A stretch of 64,000 nt of DNA, taken from positions 1,054,001 to 1,118,000 of the forward strand of contig NC_020156.1 in assembly GCF_000332115.1 (NCBI RefSeq), given 5' to 3'. Both the position numbers and the translations under genes were made by a program. This DNA comes from Nonlabens dokdonensis DSW-6. GTDB lineage: Bacteria > Bacteroidota > Bacteroidia > Flavobacteriales > Flavobacteriaceae. Shown in pieces: positions 18,296 through 25,749 of the stretch; the stretch's first letter is position 1; every line of letters begins with the position of its first letter. Under the pieces are notes generated by a model. The model was not told the origin of the DNA. It worked only from the letters and a program-made list of their open reading frames with translations, and did no database searches.

Positions 18296-18480
18296 TTTTA
18301 AAGCTACTAGCAATTTTTATCGTGCCGTTAATTGAAATTGGATTGATATTATTTATAACTAGTTTAGAAAAAAGAAGAAATGCTACCTTGAGAGTGCAGC
18401 AGAAATATAAAATAAATAACCGCTCTGAAACTAACGATAATAGACATCGTAGCCTTTTTTATGTAAGAGCACTGATTTAA
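18292..18480 (+). CDS. Unknown 62-residue membrane peptide (island operon gene 2)
   Basis: Starts within the stop codon of the upstream gene (ATGA overlap), which strongly supports translation. Residues 2-24 form one hydrophobic helix (ILKLLAIFIVPLIEIGLILF). The rest is basic and polar (EKRRNATLRVQQKYKINNRS), so by the positive-inside rule the tail should be cytoplasmic. I recognise no family. It may be a small partner of the two-helix membrane protein encoded just before it. Confidence 0.7.
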   Translation: MILKLLAIFIVPLIEIGLILFITSLEKRRNATLRVQQKYKINNRSETNDNRHRSLFYVRALI

Positions 18481-18495
18481 AAACAGATAACATAT

Positions 18496-19482
18496 ATGGG
18501 AATAGAGACAATGCCAGTGAGATTTCATTATTTTGATCTTAAAATGGTGCCATTAGCATCACAAAGAGGCAAATACACGTCATCCTCTTTATTAAAAGCC
18601 TGTATAACTGAGATAAATAGGGCTAGAAAAGACGATCATAACGCTATAGTTTTAGATCGCAACCATAAAAATAGTAAGGAACTAAAACGTGAGCTTTTCA
18701 TCAGTACCATCGCAATAAAACAACCAGAAAACAAATATAAAGGCACTATTCATCTTATTAGAGATAATAAAAATCCTATGCTAGTAGACAGAGAGACTTA
18801 TAAGCTAGCGCCAATGAATGAAGTTAAGAATGGAAGCATGATTGCTGAAACTACACATTTCTATATTGATTTTTCAAAAGAAATACCTTTAGTATGTTGT
18901 GAGTTCAACAATGACGGACCCAGAATAAGTGATATTGAGTATTATTTTAGACAAATAGGCGCGAAAGTTTTAAATTTATCTTATTCATGTCAAGCTGAAA
19001 GAAGAAGCTCTGGAGATATAAAAACGTTCTTAAAAAATCTCAACGATGTTATTAATATCAAAATAAAAGCTAAACCTAGTAAACTGCCATACCTTACAAA
19101 CAAATTAAACGAATCATTTATAGCACGTATGCAAGGATTAAGCAATACTATTGAAAATGCAGCTATAAAAGTAGAGACTTCATTTAGAGCTCCTGGCTTA
19201 AGGAAGACTAAAAGCATAGCAGGAATTGCGTTTGTAAAACGAGTTTTAGGTAAAGTAACAGAGGAAGAAGAGATCATAGAGGCATTAGAGGATTTCTCAG
19301 TAATTTATGATAGTAACTCTGGTACTCAAGAAACGTTTAATTTAACAGGAAGTTTAGTGGAGTTTACGGTAGATTGTCCTTTGACAAAAGGTCGTACTCT
19401 TGAATCAAAACAATTGTTTAACTTAGCCAACGTTGAATTTGATGATTATATAAACAGAACGAATCAAAGCGTTTCATCATGA
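18496..19482 (+). CDS. Unknown 328-residue soluble protein (island operon gene 3)
   Basis: A cytoplasmic-looking protein without signal or membrane segment. The start is the ATG at 18496, 15 bases after the previous stop; an in-frame ATG at 18511 is possible. Visible pieces are an N-terminal strand MPVRFHYFDLKMVP, a central TTHFYIDFSKEIPLVCCEFN, and YYFRQIGAKVLNLSYSCQ. The C-terminal half is rich in charged helices and ends near FDDYINRTN. The overall pattern (N-terminal strands, a mid-protein short Tyr/His strand, helical C-terminus) faintly recalls uncharacterised ~300-residue families found beside small membrane proteins in defence loci (DUF4747, KwaB/DUF4868), but I cannot show homology. 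It overlaps gene 4 as ATGA. Confidence 0.82.
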   Translation: MGIETMPVRFHYFDLKMVPLASQRGKYTSSSLLKACITEINRARKDDHNAIVLDRNHKNSKELKRELFISTIAIKQPENKYKGTIHLIRDNKNPMLVDRETYKLAPMNEVKNGSMIAETTHFYIDFSKEIPLVCCEFNNDGPRISDIEYYFRQIGAKVLNLSYSCQAERRSSGDIKTFLKNLNDVINIKIKAKPSKLPYLTNKLNESFIARMQGLSNTIENAAIKVETSFRAPGLRKTKSIAGIAFVKRVLGKVTEEEEIIEALEDFSVIYDSNSGTQETFNLTGSLVEFTVDCPLTKGRTLESKQLFNLANVEFDDYINRTNQSVSS

Positions 19483-19994
19483 TTTTGGAAGCATATTATA
19501 AAAGACCGTTGTTATACGATTACTTGTTAGCAGGAATTGTATGCGCTGGTGTTTTATTCATTAGAAAACAAGGTCTTTTATTGATTCCTAAAACCGAATT
19601 GATTAATCAAATAGCTTCAGATCTAGCAACTATAGGAATTACAATATCGGGATTTATACTTACGATAATGACATTATTTATCACGATGAAAAGTTCACAG
19701 ATCCTTGAGAAGAGAATTTTAACCGAACAAAGTAGCGCATTTGAAATTTGGTTAAGATCCCCTATGTATGAAACTTCAATAAAAATAATTAAATACGGTG
19801 TGTTTTCATTACTAGCTGTATCAATAACACTATATGTATTACAATTGTTTATAGTGGATAAGTATGAGAATATAATTTTTTATTTTGACATATTGATATT
19901 AATTTTAATTTTTACTACATTTTTAAGATGCTTTTATGTTCTAGATCTTATTTTGAAAATGCAGCAACGTCCACCAGTTGATTTTGATAATTAA
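19479..19994 (+). CDS. Unknown four-helix membrane protein (island operon gene 4)
   Basis: A 171-residue integral membrane protein beginning within the previous stop (ATGA). Hydrophobic segments lie at ~13-28, ~46-69 (ASDLATIGITISGFILTIM), ~100-124 (YGVFSLLAVSITLYVLQLF) and ~128-150 (IIFYFDILILILIFTTFL). A polar loop of ~30 residues (KSSQILEKRILTEQSSAFEI) separates helices 2 and 3. No catalytic motif is seen. Tight coupling to the preceding soluble protein suggests that the two work as one unit, perhaps sensor and membrane effector. This is inference. Confidence 0.82.
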   Translation: MILEAYYKRPLLYDYLLAGIVCAGVLFIRKQGLLLIPKTELINQIASDLATIGITISGFILTIMTLFITMKSSQILEKRILTEQSSAFEIWLRSPMYETSIKIIKYGVFSLLAVSITLYVLQLFIVDKYENIIFYFDILILILIFTTFLRCFYVLDLILKMQQRPPVDFDN

Positions 19995-20358
19995 TTTTAT
20001 AACCATCAAAATCATAAATTTTGATTAATTTTCACATTTGTTACGTTTATATAGCCATTTTAAACTCAAAAGATGTTTATTTTTTTTGAACATTCGATAA
20101 CTGGCTATATAAATACGATGATCGACAAATAAAAAGGATAGGGATTCATAAAAAAATAAACATAAGTTATAATCACACACCTTAAGCATATTAAAAATCA
20201 GATCAACTGCACAAATACACAGTTATAAAGTTGCTATGTAATGGTAATGTAATAGTAATGTCTTACATTTGTCTCCTTAATGAGGTAGTTTTTTATAAAT
20301 TCTGAATCATTAAAATTAAATCTATTACAATAAAGTCATAGGTATATAATTATCAGTT
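19995..20358. other. AT-rich non-coding stretch with inverted repeat
   Basis: No credible reading frame is seen on either strand. It holds a 12-bp perfect inverted repeat (20046-20057 and 20102-20113) and short direct repeats around 20238-20262 (GGTAATGTAATAGTAATG). It probably carries the promoter of the following small genes. Confidence 0.6.
20046..20113. repeat. Inverted repeat TTTATATAGCCA / TGGCTATATAAA
   Basis: Two 12-bp arms (20046-20057, 20102-20113) are separated by 44 bases. Allowing a two-base gap, the similarity extends further outward as CGT/ACG. The length and spacing suit a protein-binding site or element end better than a terminator, since no T tract follows. Confidence 0.6.
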
Positions 20359-20517
20359 ATGGGATTCCTGAATAAAAAAACCAGTTTAACAATGTCAAAA
20401 AAGGCATCTACAATTAAACCTGCAACTGGACAGGTTGTTCACAAAATTAGACGCGTTTCTTCACAAGAAGTTATGGATAATAGATCCAAAGCATACTCTT
20501 TTCTTACTATAGAGTAG
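20359..20517 (+). CDS. Unknown 52-residue basic protein
   Basis: A short frame, ATG at 20359 (alternative ATG at 20392 giving 41 residues), ending 10 bases before the next gene. The product is basic and polar: MSKKASTIKPATGQVVHK and IRRVSSQEVMDNRSKAYSFL. It has no membrane segment and no recognisable domain. Its position directly before a TTG-started gene on the same strand suggests a two-gene unit with a small first member, an arrangement seen in toxin-antitoxin and immunity pairs, but nothing else supports that. Confidence 0.45.
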   Translation: MGFLNKKTSLTMSKKASTIKPATGQVVHKIRRVSSQEVMDNRSKAYSFLTIE

Positions 20518-20527
20518 TTACAATTTC

Positions 20528-21106
20528 TTGGATCGATTTGAATACATTTATAAAGGCAAGTCTATAATTAATGGCGTTACCACAGAAATATATGCTTTCA
20601 AATGTAAATTTAATAACTCATACGTTCTCGAGGTAGAATTGTTTGAAAATGATATTCAAATAATAAAATACTATCAAAAAAATCATAGAGATAGCGAAAA
20701 GCGTTACTCTTTAATGAACGATCAACAACAATTTGATCTTAAAGACGGAAAACCTTTTAACTCGTCGACAAACGTGATTTATATAATGAATACTATTAGA
20801 AATTTAATGGTAGAAAAATTACGTGAAAGTAAAAAGATTTCGTTTGGTTTTATGGGTGCTCCTAAAGAGGAAGAGTTAGACATTGAAAATAATGGTCGTA
20901 ATATTAACAGTGACGGAACAGTTAGGAACACTCAGAGGGCTAATATCTATACATCTTATGTAGATCGATACTTTGCGCCGGATAAATTTATTCGCCGCTC
21001 TATGGAATCTAGTAGTAGCCATATGATAAGTCACATTGAAAATAACTCACTAACGGACGAAATTGCAGAAGAGTTTTTTATAAACTATATAAATAACTAC
21101 GGATAA
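20528..21106 (+). CDS. Unknown 192-residue soluble protein
   Basis: I do not recognise this protein. It has no ATG near its start; the TTG at 20528 gives MDRFEYIYKGKSIINGV, a plausible beta-rich N-terminus. The first ~65 residues look like strands (TEIYAFKCKFNNSYVLEVEL), the middle is helical (IMNTIRNLMVEKLRESKKIS), and the end is polar and helical (SSSHMISHIENNSLTDEIAE). It is clearly AT-rich, like the rest of the island. It is the last gene before the right border and is separated from the four-gene operon by ~360 non-coding bases, so it is probably independently expressed cargo. Confidence 0.7.
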   Translation: MDRFEYIYKGKSIINGVTTEIYAFKCKFNNSYVLEVELFENDIQIIKYYQKNHRDSEKRYSLMNDQQQFDLKDGKPFNSSTNVIYIMNTIRNLMVEKLRESKKISFGFMGAPKEEELDIENNGRNINSDGTVRNTQRANIYTSYVDRYFAPDKFIRRSMESSSSHMISHIENNSLTDEIAEEFFINYINNYG

Positions 21107-21233
21107 CATTTTTTTTTAATAATCTTCTGTAGCTATGACATTACACTTCTTAATCAACATTCAAAGGAGCACCTTAAGACGACTCATTTAATTACAATTA
21201 ATTAAGTATTAACATGAAAAATCGCATGCATTA

Positions 21234-21281
21234 AAAATCCAATGCTTCACGGCGTGCCGGTTCGATTCCGGCCTGAGGTAC
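21234..21281 (+). pseudogene. attR: 3' fragment of tRNA-Leu
   Basis: 48 bases identical to 17099-17146, beginning in the anticodon loop. It lacks the 5' half and is not a functional tRNA. It marks the right end of the island. Confidence 0.93.
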
Positions 21282-21284
21282 AAG

Positions 21285-21318
21285 AAAAGCTTTCTACGTT
21301 TGTAAGAAAGCTTTTTTT
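21285..21318 (+). terminator. Ancestral tRNA-Leu terminator, now beyond the island
   Basis: A stem of AAAAGCTTTC-TAC with GTAAGAAAGCTTTT (one bulged base) and a T7 tract, a few bases after the tRNA fragment. It was presumably the original terminator of the tRNA gene. Confidence 0.75.
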
Positions 21319-21481
21319 ATTCTCTAATCAGAAACAATTGTTAACAAATAGATAACAATCCTCCTCAAATAGCACTAATAAACTGAAAGCCTTAAGGTTT
21401 CTAGTCTATTCAAATAGTACTTAAGCGGCAGAATCAAGTACATTCACTGAAATTTTAATCATACATTAAGAAATGTTATGA

Positions 21482-21489
21482 TATTTTTG
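21482..21489 (+). promoter_or_regulatory. Predicted -7 box of the exbB operon
   Basis: TATTTTTG fits TAnnTTTG and lies 58 bases before the exbB start. No good TTG -33 element is visible. The rest of 21319-21547 shows nothing further. Confidence 0.4.
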
Positions 21490-21547
21490 CTCAATAAATT
21501 ATATATTTACCCCTTAACTTGAAAATTCAATAAATCAAATAAGTCAA

Positions 21548-22291
21548 ATGAAACGATCACTTTCAATTTTATTCACGGCAGCCATGACAATAGGTGTTAC
21601 TGGTGTAGCTTCAGCTTCAGCATTAATCCAAGAAGCTCCAGAAGTAGTTAAAACAGAATCTTTCCACCAAGTCTTAAAGAAAAACTTTATTGATGGAGGA
21701 CCTGGATTCATGGCAATTGTATTAGTATGTCTTATATTAGGACTAGCAGTAGCAATTGAAAGAATCATTTATTTAAACCTTTCTACTACAAATTCTAAGA
21801 AACTTGCTGCAAATGTGGAGCAAGCACTTCAAAGTGGTGGTATTGAAGCTGCAAAAGATGTATGTCGTAATACAAAAGGACCTGTTGCTTCTATCTATTA
21901 TCAAGGACTTGACAGAGCCGATGAAAGCATCGAAGCTGCAGAAAAAGCAGTTGTTGCTTATGGTGGCGTACAAATGGGTCAATTAGAAAAGAACGTATCT
22001 TGGGTTTCATTATTTATCGCTCTTGCACCTATGCTTGGGTTTATGGGTACGGTAATAGGTATGATCGGATCGTTTAACAGTATTGAAGAAGCAGGTACAA
22101 TGGAACCTTCTCTTGTAGCAGGTGGTATTAAAGTAGCACTTCTTACGACTGTATTTGGTCTTATTGTTGCAATTATCCTTCAAATCTTTTACAACTACAT
22201 CGTTTCTAAAATTGATAGTATTGTAAATGATATGGAAGATGCTTCTATTACTCTTATCGACATTCTTGTAGATTACAAGAACGGTAAGTAA
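21548..22291 (+). CDS. exbB: MotA/TolQ/ExbB proton-channel family protein
   Basis: A 247-residue inner-membrane subunit that couples proton flow to energised outer-membrane transport through TonB. It has an N-terminal hydrophobic signal-like stretch ending near ASA, a first helix at ~55-75 (GFMAIVLVCLILGLAVAIER), a cytoplasmic loop, and two C-terminal helices with the family pattern LAPMLGFMGTVIGMIGSF and VALLTTVFGLIVAIILQIF. It is the first of four closely spaced genes (gaps of 22, 3 and 2 bases) with two ExbD partners. It probably powers the many TonB-dependent transporters of this lineage. Confidence 0.92.
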   Translation: MKRSLSILFTAAMTIGVTGVASASALIQEAPEVVKTESFHQVLKKNFIDGGPGFMAIVLVCLILGLAVAIERIIYLNLSTTNSKKLAANVEQALQSGGIEAAKDVCRNTKGPVASIYYQGLDRADESIEAAEKAVVAYGGVQMGQLEKNVSWVSLFIALAPMLGFMGTVIGMIGSFNSIEEAGTMEPSLVAGGIKVALLTTVFGLIVAIILQIFYNYIVSKIDSIVNDMEDASITLIDILVDYKNGK

Positions 22292-22313
22292 TTAATTCTC
22301 ATAAAAACAAATC

Positions 22314-22802
22314 ATGGTTTTACATAAAGTATTAAAATACCTAGTTCTTCTTTTGAGCGTTATAGCATTGGGGTTTTTCTTTTACACCTTAGCTATAGGC
22401 GATGAAGCAATAGAACTTAATACGGAAGGCAGCCAGGCTGTTACCGTATCACCGTTGATCATACTAGCATATATAACATTAGGACTTACTATCTTGATCG
22501 TTGTACTATTCGTATTGAAAGGATTATTTACTAGTCCAGAAGCTCTTAAGAAAGCTGGTATTTCTGTAGGTCTATTGTTGTTAGTTACAGCAATCTCATA
22601 CGCCCTAGCAGACGATTTGAACACAGTAGGTTTTGTTCCAGTTGAGGAAGGTGGCAAAGTTATTGAGCTAGACAATGGACAAGAACTTTCTACAGGAACT
22701 TCCAAATGGATAGGTACCTCATTATATATGTTCTATATACTAGCCTTTGTTGCAGTTGCGACTGTTGTATGGGCTGGAATAAGTAAACAATTAAAAAAGT
22801 AA
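22314..22802 (+). CDS. Membrane protein of the exbBD cluster
   Basis: A 162-residue protein with four hydrophobic segments: ~6-26 (VLKYLVLLLSVIALGFFFYT), ~45-68 (LIILAYITLGLTILIVVLF), ~82-98 (SVGLLLLVTAISYAL) and ~135-157 (YMFYILAFVAVATVVWAGI). A conserved-looking periplasmic stretch EEGGKVIELDNGQELSTG lies between the last two. It has no named family that I know, but a membrane protein of this type commonly sits between ExbB and ExbD genes in Bacteroidota. It starts 22 bases after exbB and ends 3 bases before the first exbD, so it is surely in the operon. Confidence 0.8.
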   Translation: MVLHKVLKYLVLLLSVIALGFFFYTLAIGDEAIELNTEGSQAVTVSPLIILAYITLGLTILIVVLFVLKGLFTSPEALKKAGISVGLLLLVTAISYALADDLNTVGFVPVEEGGKVIELDNGQELSTGTSKWIGTSLYMFYILAFVAVATVVWAGISKQLKK

Positions 22803-22805
22803 GTT

Positions 22806-23435
22806 ATGGCTAGAAGATCTGCACCAGAAGTAAATGCCGGATCGATGGCAGACATTGCATTCCTATTATTGATCTTCTTCCTGGTAACTACCACGATAGA
22901 GGTAGATAGTGGTATTGCAAGTAAATTGCCTCCACCTCTTCCAGAGGACACGCCTCCACCACCTATTAAAGAGAAGAATATATTTCAAGTCATTGTAAAT
23001 GCTGAAAATAGACTTCTTGTGGAAGAAGAGGATATGGAGATCAAAAACTTGACTAATGCTGCCGTAGCATTTTTAGATAACGGTGGTGGTACTGACCCAA
23101 GAAACGCTTGTACTTATTGTAGAGGTGCTAAGGATCCAGAATCGTCCGACAATCCTAAGAAAGCTATTATATCACTAGTCAATGATAGACAAGCATCTTA
23201 CAAGATGTATCTAGCTGTTACTAATGAATTAGTAAGAGCTTATGCGATCCTTAGAGACCGTGAAGCAAAACGACTTTATAATGAGACGTATTCGTCTATG
23301 ACAAATCGTTATGCAGAATGGCCTGCTACTGAGAAGGAAAGTCCGGAATATCTTGAGTTAGAAGATAGAATTGATAAGGTAAGAGAATTATTTCCTAGAA
23401 ATCTTTCTGAAGCCGAACCTCAAAACAGAGAATAA
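22806..23435 (+). CDS. exbD: ExbD/TolR-family protein, paralogue 1
   Basis: A 209-residue ExbD/TolR protein: short cytoplasmic N-terminus (EVNAGSMADIAFLLLIFFLV) with the critical Asp at the start of the single transmembrane helix, then a periplasmic domain. It is longer than classical ExbD (~140) and carries an insert with two close cysteines (CTYCRGAKDPESSDNPKKA) and a helical tail (LRDREAKRLYNETYSSM). ExbD partners ExbB and TonB in energy transfer. A close paralogue lies at 24244-24870. The start codon is 3 bases after the previous stop. Confidence 0.92.
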   Translation: MARRSAPEVNAGSMADIAFLLLIFFLVTTTIEVDSGIASKLPPPLPEDTPPPPIKEKNIFQVIVNAENRLLVEEEDMEIKNLTNAAVAFLDNGGGTDPRNACTYCRGAKDPESSDNPKKAIISLVNDRQASYKMYLAVTNELVRAYAILRDREAKRLYNETYSSMTNRYAEWPATEKESPEYLELEDRIDKVRELFPRNLSEAEPQNRE

Positions 23436-23437
23436 TT

Positions 23438-23923
23438 ATGTCTAAATTTAATAAAAAGAAAAATGCTGAGGTACCTGCGGTAAACACTGCTTCCCTACCT
23501 GATATTGTATTTATGTTACTGTTTTTCTTTATGGTTGCAACTGTAATGAGGGATGATGAACTTCAAATAGAAAACCAACTTCCTAAAGCTAACCAAGTAG
23601 AGAAGCTTGCAGAGAAAAAGAAAGTTGTGACAATTTACATCGGAAAGCCGAGTCCGAATTTCACTAAACAATATGGAGTTACTGAGGTAATTCAATTGGG
23701 TGATAAAATTTCTCCTTTAAGTGACGTACAGACGTATGTGAACACAAAGAGAAATGCGATGGATGAGGATGATAAAGATGAAATGATGGTGTCATTAAAA
23801 GTAGATCAAAACTCTCAAGTAGGAATTCTAACAGATGTAAAACAAGAATTGAGAGATGCATTAGCTCTTAAAATAAGTTATACTTCTATAGAAGGTGATC
23901 CCCTTAGAAATTTGAAAAACTAA
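23438..23923 (+). CDS. exbD: ExbD/TolR-family protein, divergent type
   Basis: A 161-residue ExbD/TolR protein, 2 bases after paralogue 1. The single transmembrane helix carries the family Asp (NTASLPDIVFMLLFFFMVAT), followed by a periplasmic domain with VEKLAEKKKVVTIYIGKPSP and VDQNSQVGILTDVKQELRDA. It is of ordinary length and lacks the CxxC insert of its neighbours. Pairs of dissimilar ExbD subunits are normal in Bacteroidota Ton systems. A strong terminator follows, closing the operon. Confidence 0.92.
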   Translation: MSKFNKKKNAEVPAVNTASLPDIVFMLLFFFMVATVMRDDELQIENQLPKANQVEKLAEKKKVVTIYIGKPSPNFTKQYGVTEVIQLGDKISPLSDVQTYVNTKRNAMDEDDKDEMMVSLKVDQNSQVGILTDVKQELRDALALKISYTSIEGDPLRNLKN

Positions 23924-23945
23924 AATTTTCAACTTATAAATTATT

Positions 23946-23980
23946 AAAATAGCCGTTCTAAAAAGAACGGCTATTTTTTT
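23946..23980 (+). terminator. Terminator of the exbB-exbD operon
   Basis: A 14-bp stem (23946-23959 with 23964-23977), a four-base loop and a T tract. Confidence 0.88.
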
Positions 23981-24243
23981 TGACTCAATTTTAATGAAAA
24001 TACTTCCTGATTACCAGCGGCAGAGCTATTTAAGTTCGATTATAAGCTGAGAGAAACCTTTCAACCCTTCATACTGTAACTACCCTTAGAGTCTGTTATT
24101 TACTGGCAAGGTTCTTGAAACTAGTAATTTCAATTCACCTTATCAATAAATCATTTGTCACATTAGACTACAACATTGTTCTCAAACTTCAAAATGTAAT
24201 CAATGTATGTCTTATCTCTTGCGGCAGTTTAAACAAAAACATC
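23981..24243. other. Non-coding stretch before the third exbD
   Basis: The frame of the next gene is open back to 24115, but its translation there shows no ExbD character, so I treat this as non-coding. I see no repeat or terminator, and no clear TAnnTTTG box. Confidence 0.5.
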
Positions 24244-24870
24244 ATGGCTCAAAGAAACGCACCAGAAGTAAACGCAGGATCAATGGCAGATATCGCTTTC
24301 CTATTATTGATCTTCTTTTTAGTAACAACTACCATAGAAGTAGATAGCGGTATTGCGAGTAAACTACCACCTCCGATTGATAAGCCAGATGATTTTAGAC
24401 AAAATAAGAGAAACCTGTTTCAAGTCATTGTTAATTCTGAAAACAGGATTCTAGTTAATGAAAAGGATATGGAGCTAAAAGATTTAACAAAAGCTGCCAT
24501 CAATTTTTTAGATAACGGTGGCGCAACAGATTCCAAAAACATTTGTTCCTATTGCAAAGGAGATAAAGATTCAATGTCCTCAGAAAATCCTAAAAAGGCA
24601 ATTATATCACTAGTAAATGATAGGCAAGCGTCTTATAAAACCTACATCGCCGTTACTAACGAGCTAGTAAAAGCCTACTCTATGCTTCGAGATCGAGAAG
24701 CTCAAAGACTTTATAATGAGACGTACACTTCAATGAATAACCGACTCCATAACTTGCCAAAAACAGAAAGTGACCATCCTGAATATCAAAAACTAGAGCA
24801 GCAAATTAAAACTATCAGAGAATTATTCCCTCGGAATCTATCTGAAGCAGAGCCTAGAAAAATAGAATAA
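24244..24870 (+). CDS. exbD: ExbD/TolR-family protein, paralogue 2
   Basis: A 208-residue protein very similar along its whole length to the product of 22806-23435: same start (NAPEVNAGSMADIAFLLLIF), same two-cysteine insert (ICSYCKGDKDSMSSENPKKA), same tail (LRDREAQRLYNETYTSM) and same ending (LFPRNLSEAEPR). It is a clear gene duplication. I chose the ATG at 24244 because it matches the paralogue's start. It stands after the operon terminator and so has its own expression, which suggests alternate use of the two subunits, or recent redundancy. Confidence 0.9.
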   Translation: MAQRNAPEVNAGSMADIAFLLLIFFLVTTTIEVDSGIASKLPPPIDKPDDFRQNKRNLFQVIVNSENRILVNEKDMELKDLTKAAINFLDNGGATDSKNICSYCKGDKDSMSSENPKKAIISLVNDRQASYKTYIAVTNELVKAYSMLRDREAQRLYNETYTSMNNRLHNLPKTESDHPEYQKLEQQIKTIRELFPRNLSEAEPRKIE

Positions 24871-24952
24871 AGAACCATTTAAAATAAAGCTCGTTGCTTT
24901 TCTTTACCATCGCGATTGTTATATCTTTACTAGATAATAGTTGAGACCCAAA

Positions 24953-25663
24953 ATGAGATCACTTTTACTCTTTACTTTTTTAAGCGTTTGCGCTCATTTA
25001 AGTACTGCTCAAAAATCAGAATTTCCAGATAACGCCATTCCTAATGTGGTGGATTCGCTCTATAGGGAAGATCAATTTTATATAGGTTTATCTTTTAACT
25101 TAGTTACAAATCAGCCTAGTTCTTATTCTCAAAATGGATTTTCAGGTGGATTGCATGCCGGTTTTATAAGAGATATGCCTATTAATAAAAGACGTAACCT
25201 AGCTATAGGTGTAGGATTAGGAGTCTCTACTAATACGTACAATTCCAATCTTTTTATAGGACAAGATGCAAATGGTGAAAGCATCTACAGTATTCTAGAT
25301 GGTGATATAGATGTAGACCGTAATAGATTCAATACTAATCTTGTTGAAATGCCTATTCAGTTAAGATGGCGCACTTCTACGCCTACAGAATATACTTTTT
25401 GGCGCATTTATACTGGTATCAAACTATCGTACATATATCACTATAAAGCGACTTTTAAAAATGAATCCTTAAATGCTTCTCAAACTAATATTCCTGAGGT
25501 AAACCGCTTTCAATATGCAGCAACTCTTAGTTTAGGACATGGAAGCTTCAACGCATTTGTTCAGTACAACTTAAACACTTTGTTTAATGAAGATGCGCTC
25601 ATAGATTTAGAGCAGGTCAACTTACAGCCTATTAAATTTGGGATTGAGTTTTACATCCTTTAG
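24953..25663 (+). CDS. Outer-membrane beta-barrel protein, PorT-like
   Basis: A 236-residue predicted barrel. The ATG at 24953 gives a signal peptide (MRSLLLFTFLSVCAHLSTAQ). The rest alternates amphipathic strands (YIGLSFNLVTNQPSSYSQNG, LAIGVGLGVSTNTYNSNLF, IKFGIEFYIL ending in an aromatic-containing strand). The pattern, including FSGGLHAGFIRDMPINKRRN, matches what I remember of PorT, an outer-membrane component required for type IX secretion in Bacteroidota. Secreted proteins with T9SS sorting tails are encoded in this window, so the system should be present. PorT identity is likely but not certain; a generic PorT-family barrel is the alternative. Confidence 0.75.
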   Translation: MRSLLLFTFLSVCAHLSTAQKSEFPDNAIPNVVDSLYREDQFYIGLSFNLVTNQPSSYSQNGFSGGLHAGFIRDMPINKRRNLAIGVGLGVSTNTYNSNLFIGQDANGESIYSILDGDIDVDRNRFNTNLVEMPIQLRWRTSTPTEYTFWRIYTGIKLSYIYHYKATFKNESLNASQTNIPEVNRFQYAATLSLGHGSFNAFVQYNLNTLFNEDALIDLEQVNLQPIKFGIEFYIL

Positions 25664-25723
25664 AACTCAAAGCACTTAATATATTCTAGATACTTATAAG
25701 CTTAGGAAGTCTTTTATTTGTCT

Positions 25724-25739
25724 CGCTTTCGCGAAAGCG
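25724..25739. repeat. Dispersed palindrome, copy 5 (intergenic)
   Basis: A complete 16-bp copy between the convergent PorT-like gene and the membrane-protein gene at 25750. It may serve as a shared bidirectional hairpin. Confidence 0.95.
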
Positions 25740-25749
25740 GAATCAAAAA

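Larger units (their letters stand above)
17099..21281. mobile_element. 4.1-kb genomic island in tRNA-Leu, no integrase
   Basis: The DNA between two direct copies of a 48-bp tRNA-Leu 3' segment (repeat unit 4135 bp) is visibly more AT-rich than its surroundings. It carries six plus-strand reading frames, none of which I recognise. No recombinase, replication or phage structural gene is present. It is therefore either an island that has lost its integrase, or a small passenger moved by an integrase supplied from elsewhere. The tandem tRNA copies prove the integration history; the cargo function is unknown. Confidence 0.88.

Noticed and set aside
18496..19994. Identification of island genes 3 and 4 as a Kiwa (KwaB/KwaA) system
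   Set aside because: Size and topology are similar (soluble ~320 residues plus four-helix membrane protein), but the gene order is reversed and I see no sequence motif of KwaB/DUF4868.
20359..21106. A frameshifted single gene made of the 52-residue frame plus the next one
   Set aside because: The frames differ and both ends look natural: the small frame has its own stop, and the next frame opens with a plausible strand at its TTG. Two genes are the simpler reading.
17147..21233. An integrase or excisionase gene inside the island
   Set aside because: I checked all six plus-strand products and the minus strand for tyrosine or serine recombinase motifs and small HTH proteins and found none.
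24115..24243. N-terminal extension of the third ExbD
   Set aside because: The paralogue at 22806 starts at the position equivalent to 24244, and the added residues show no ExbD character.
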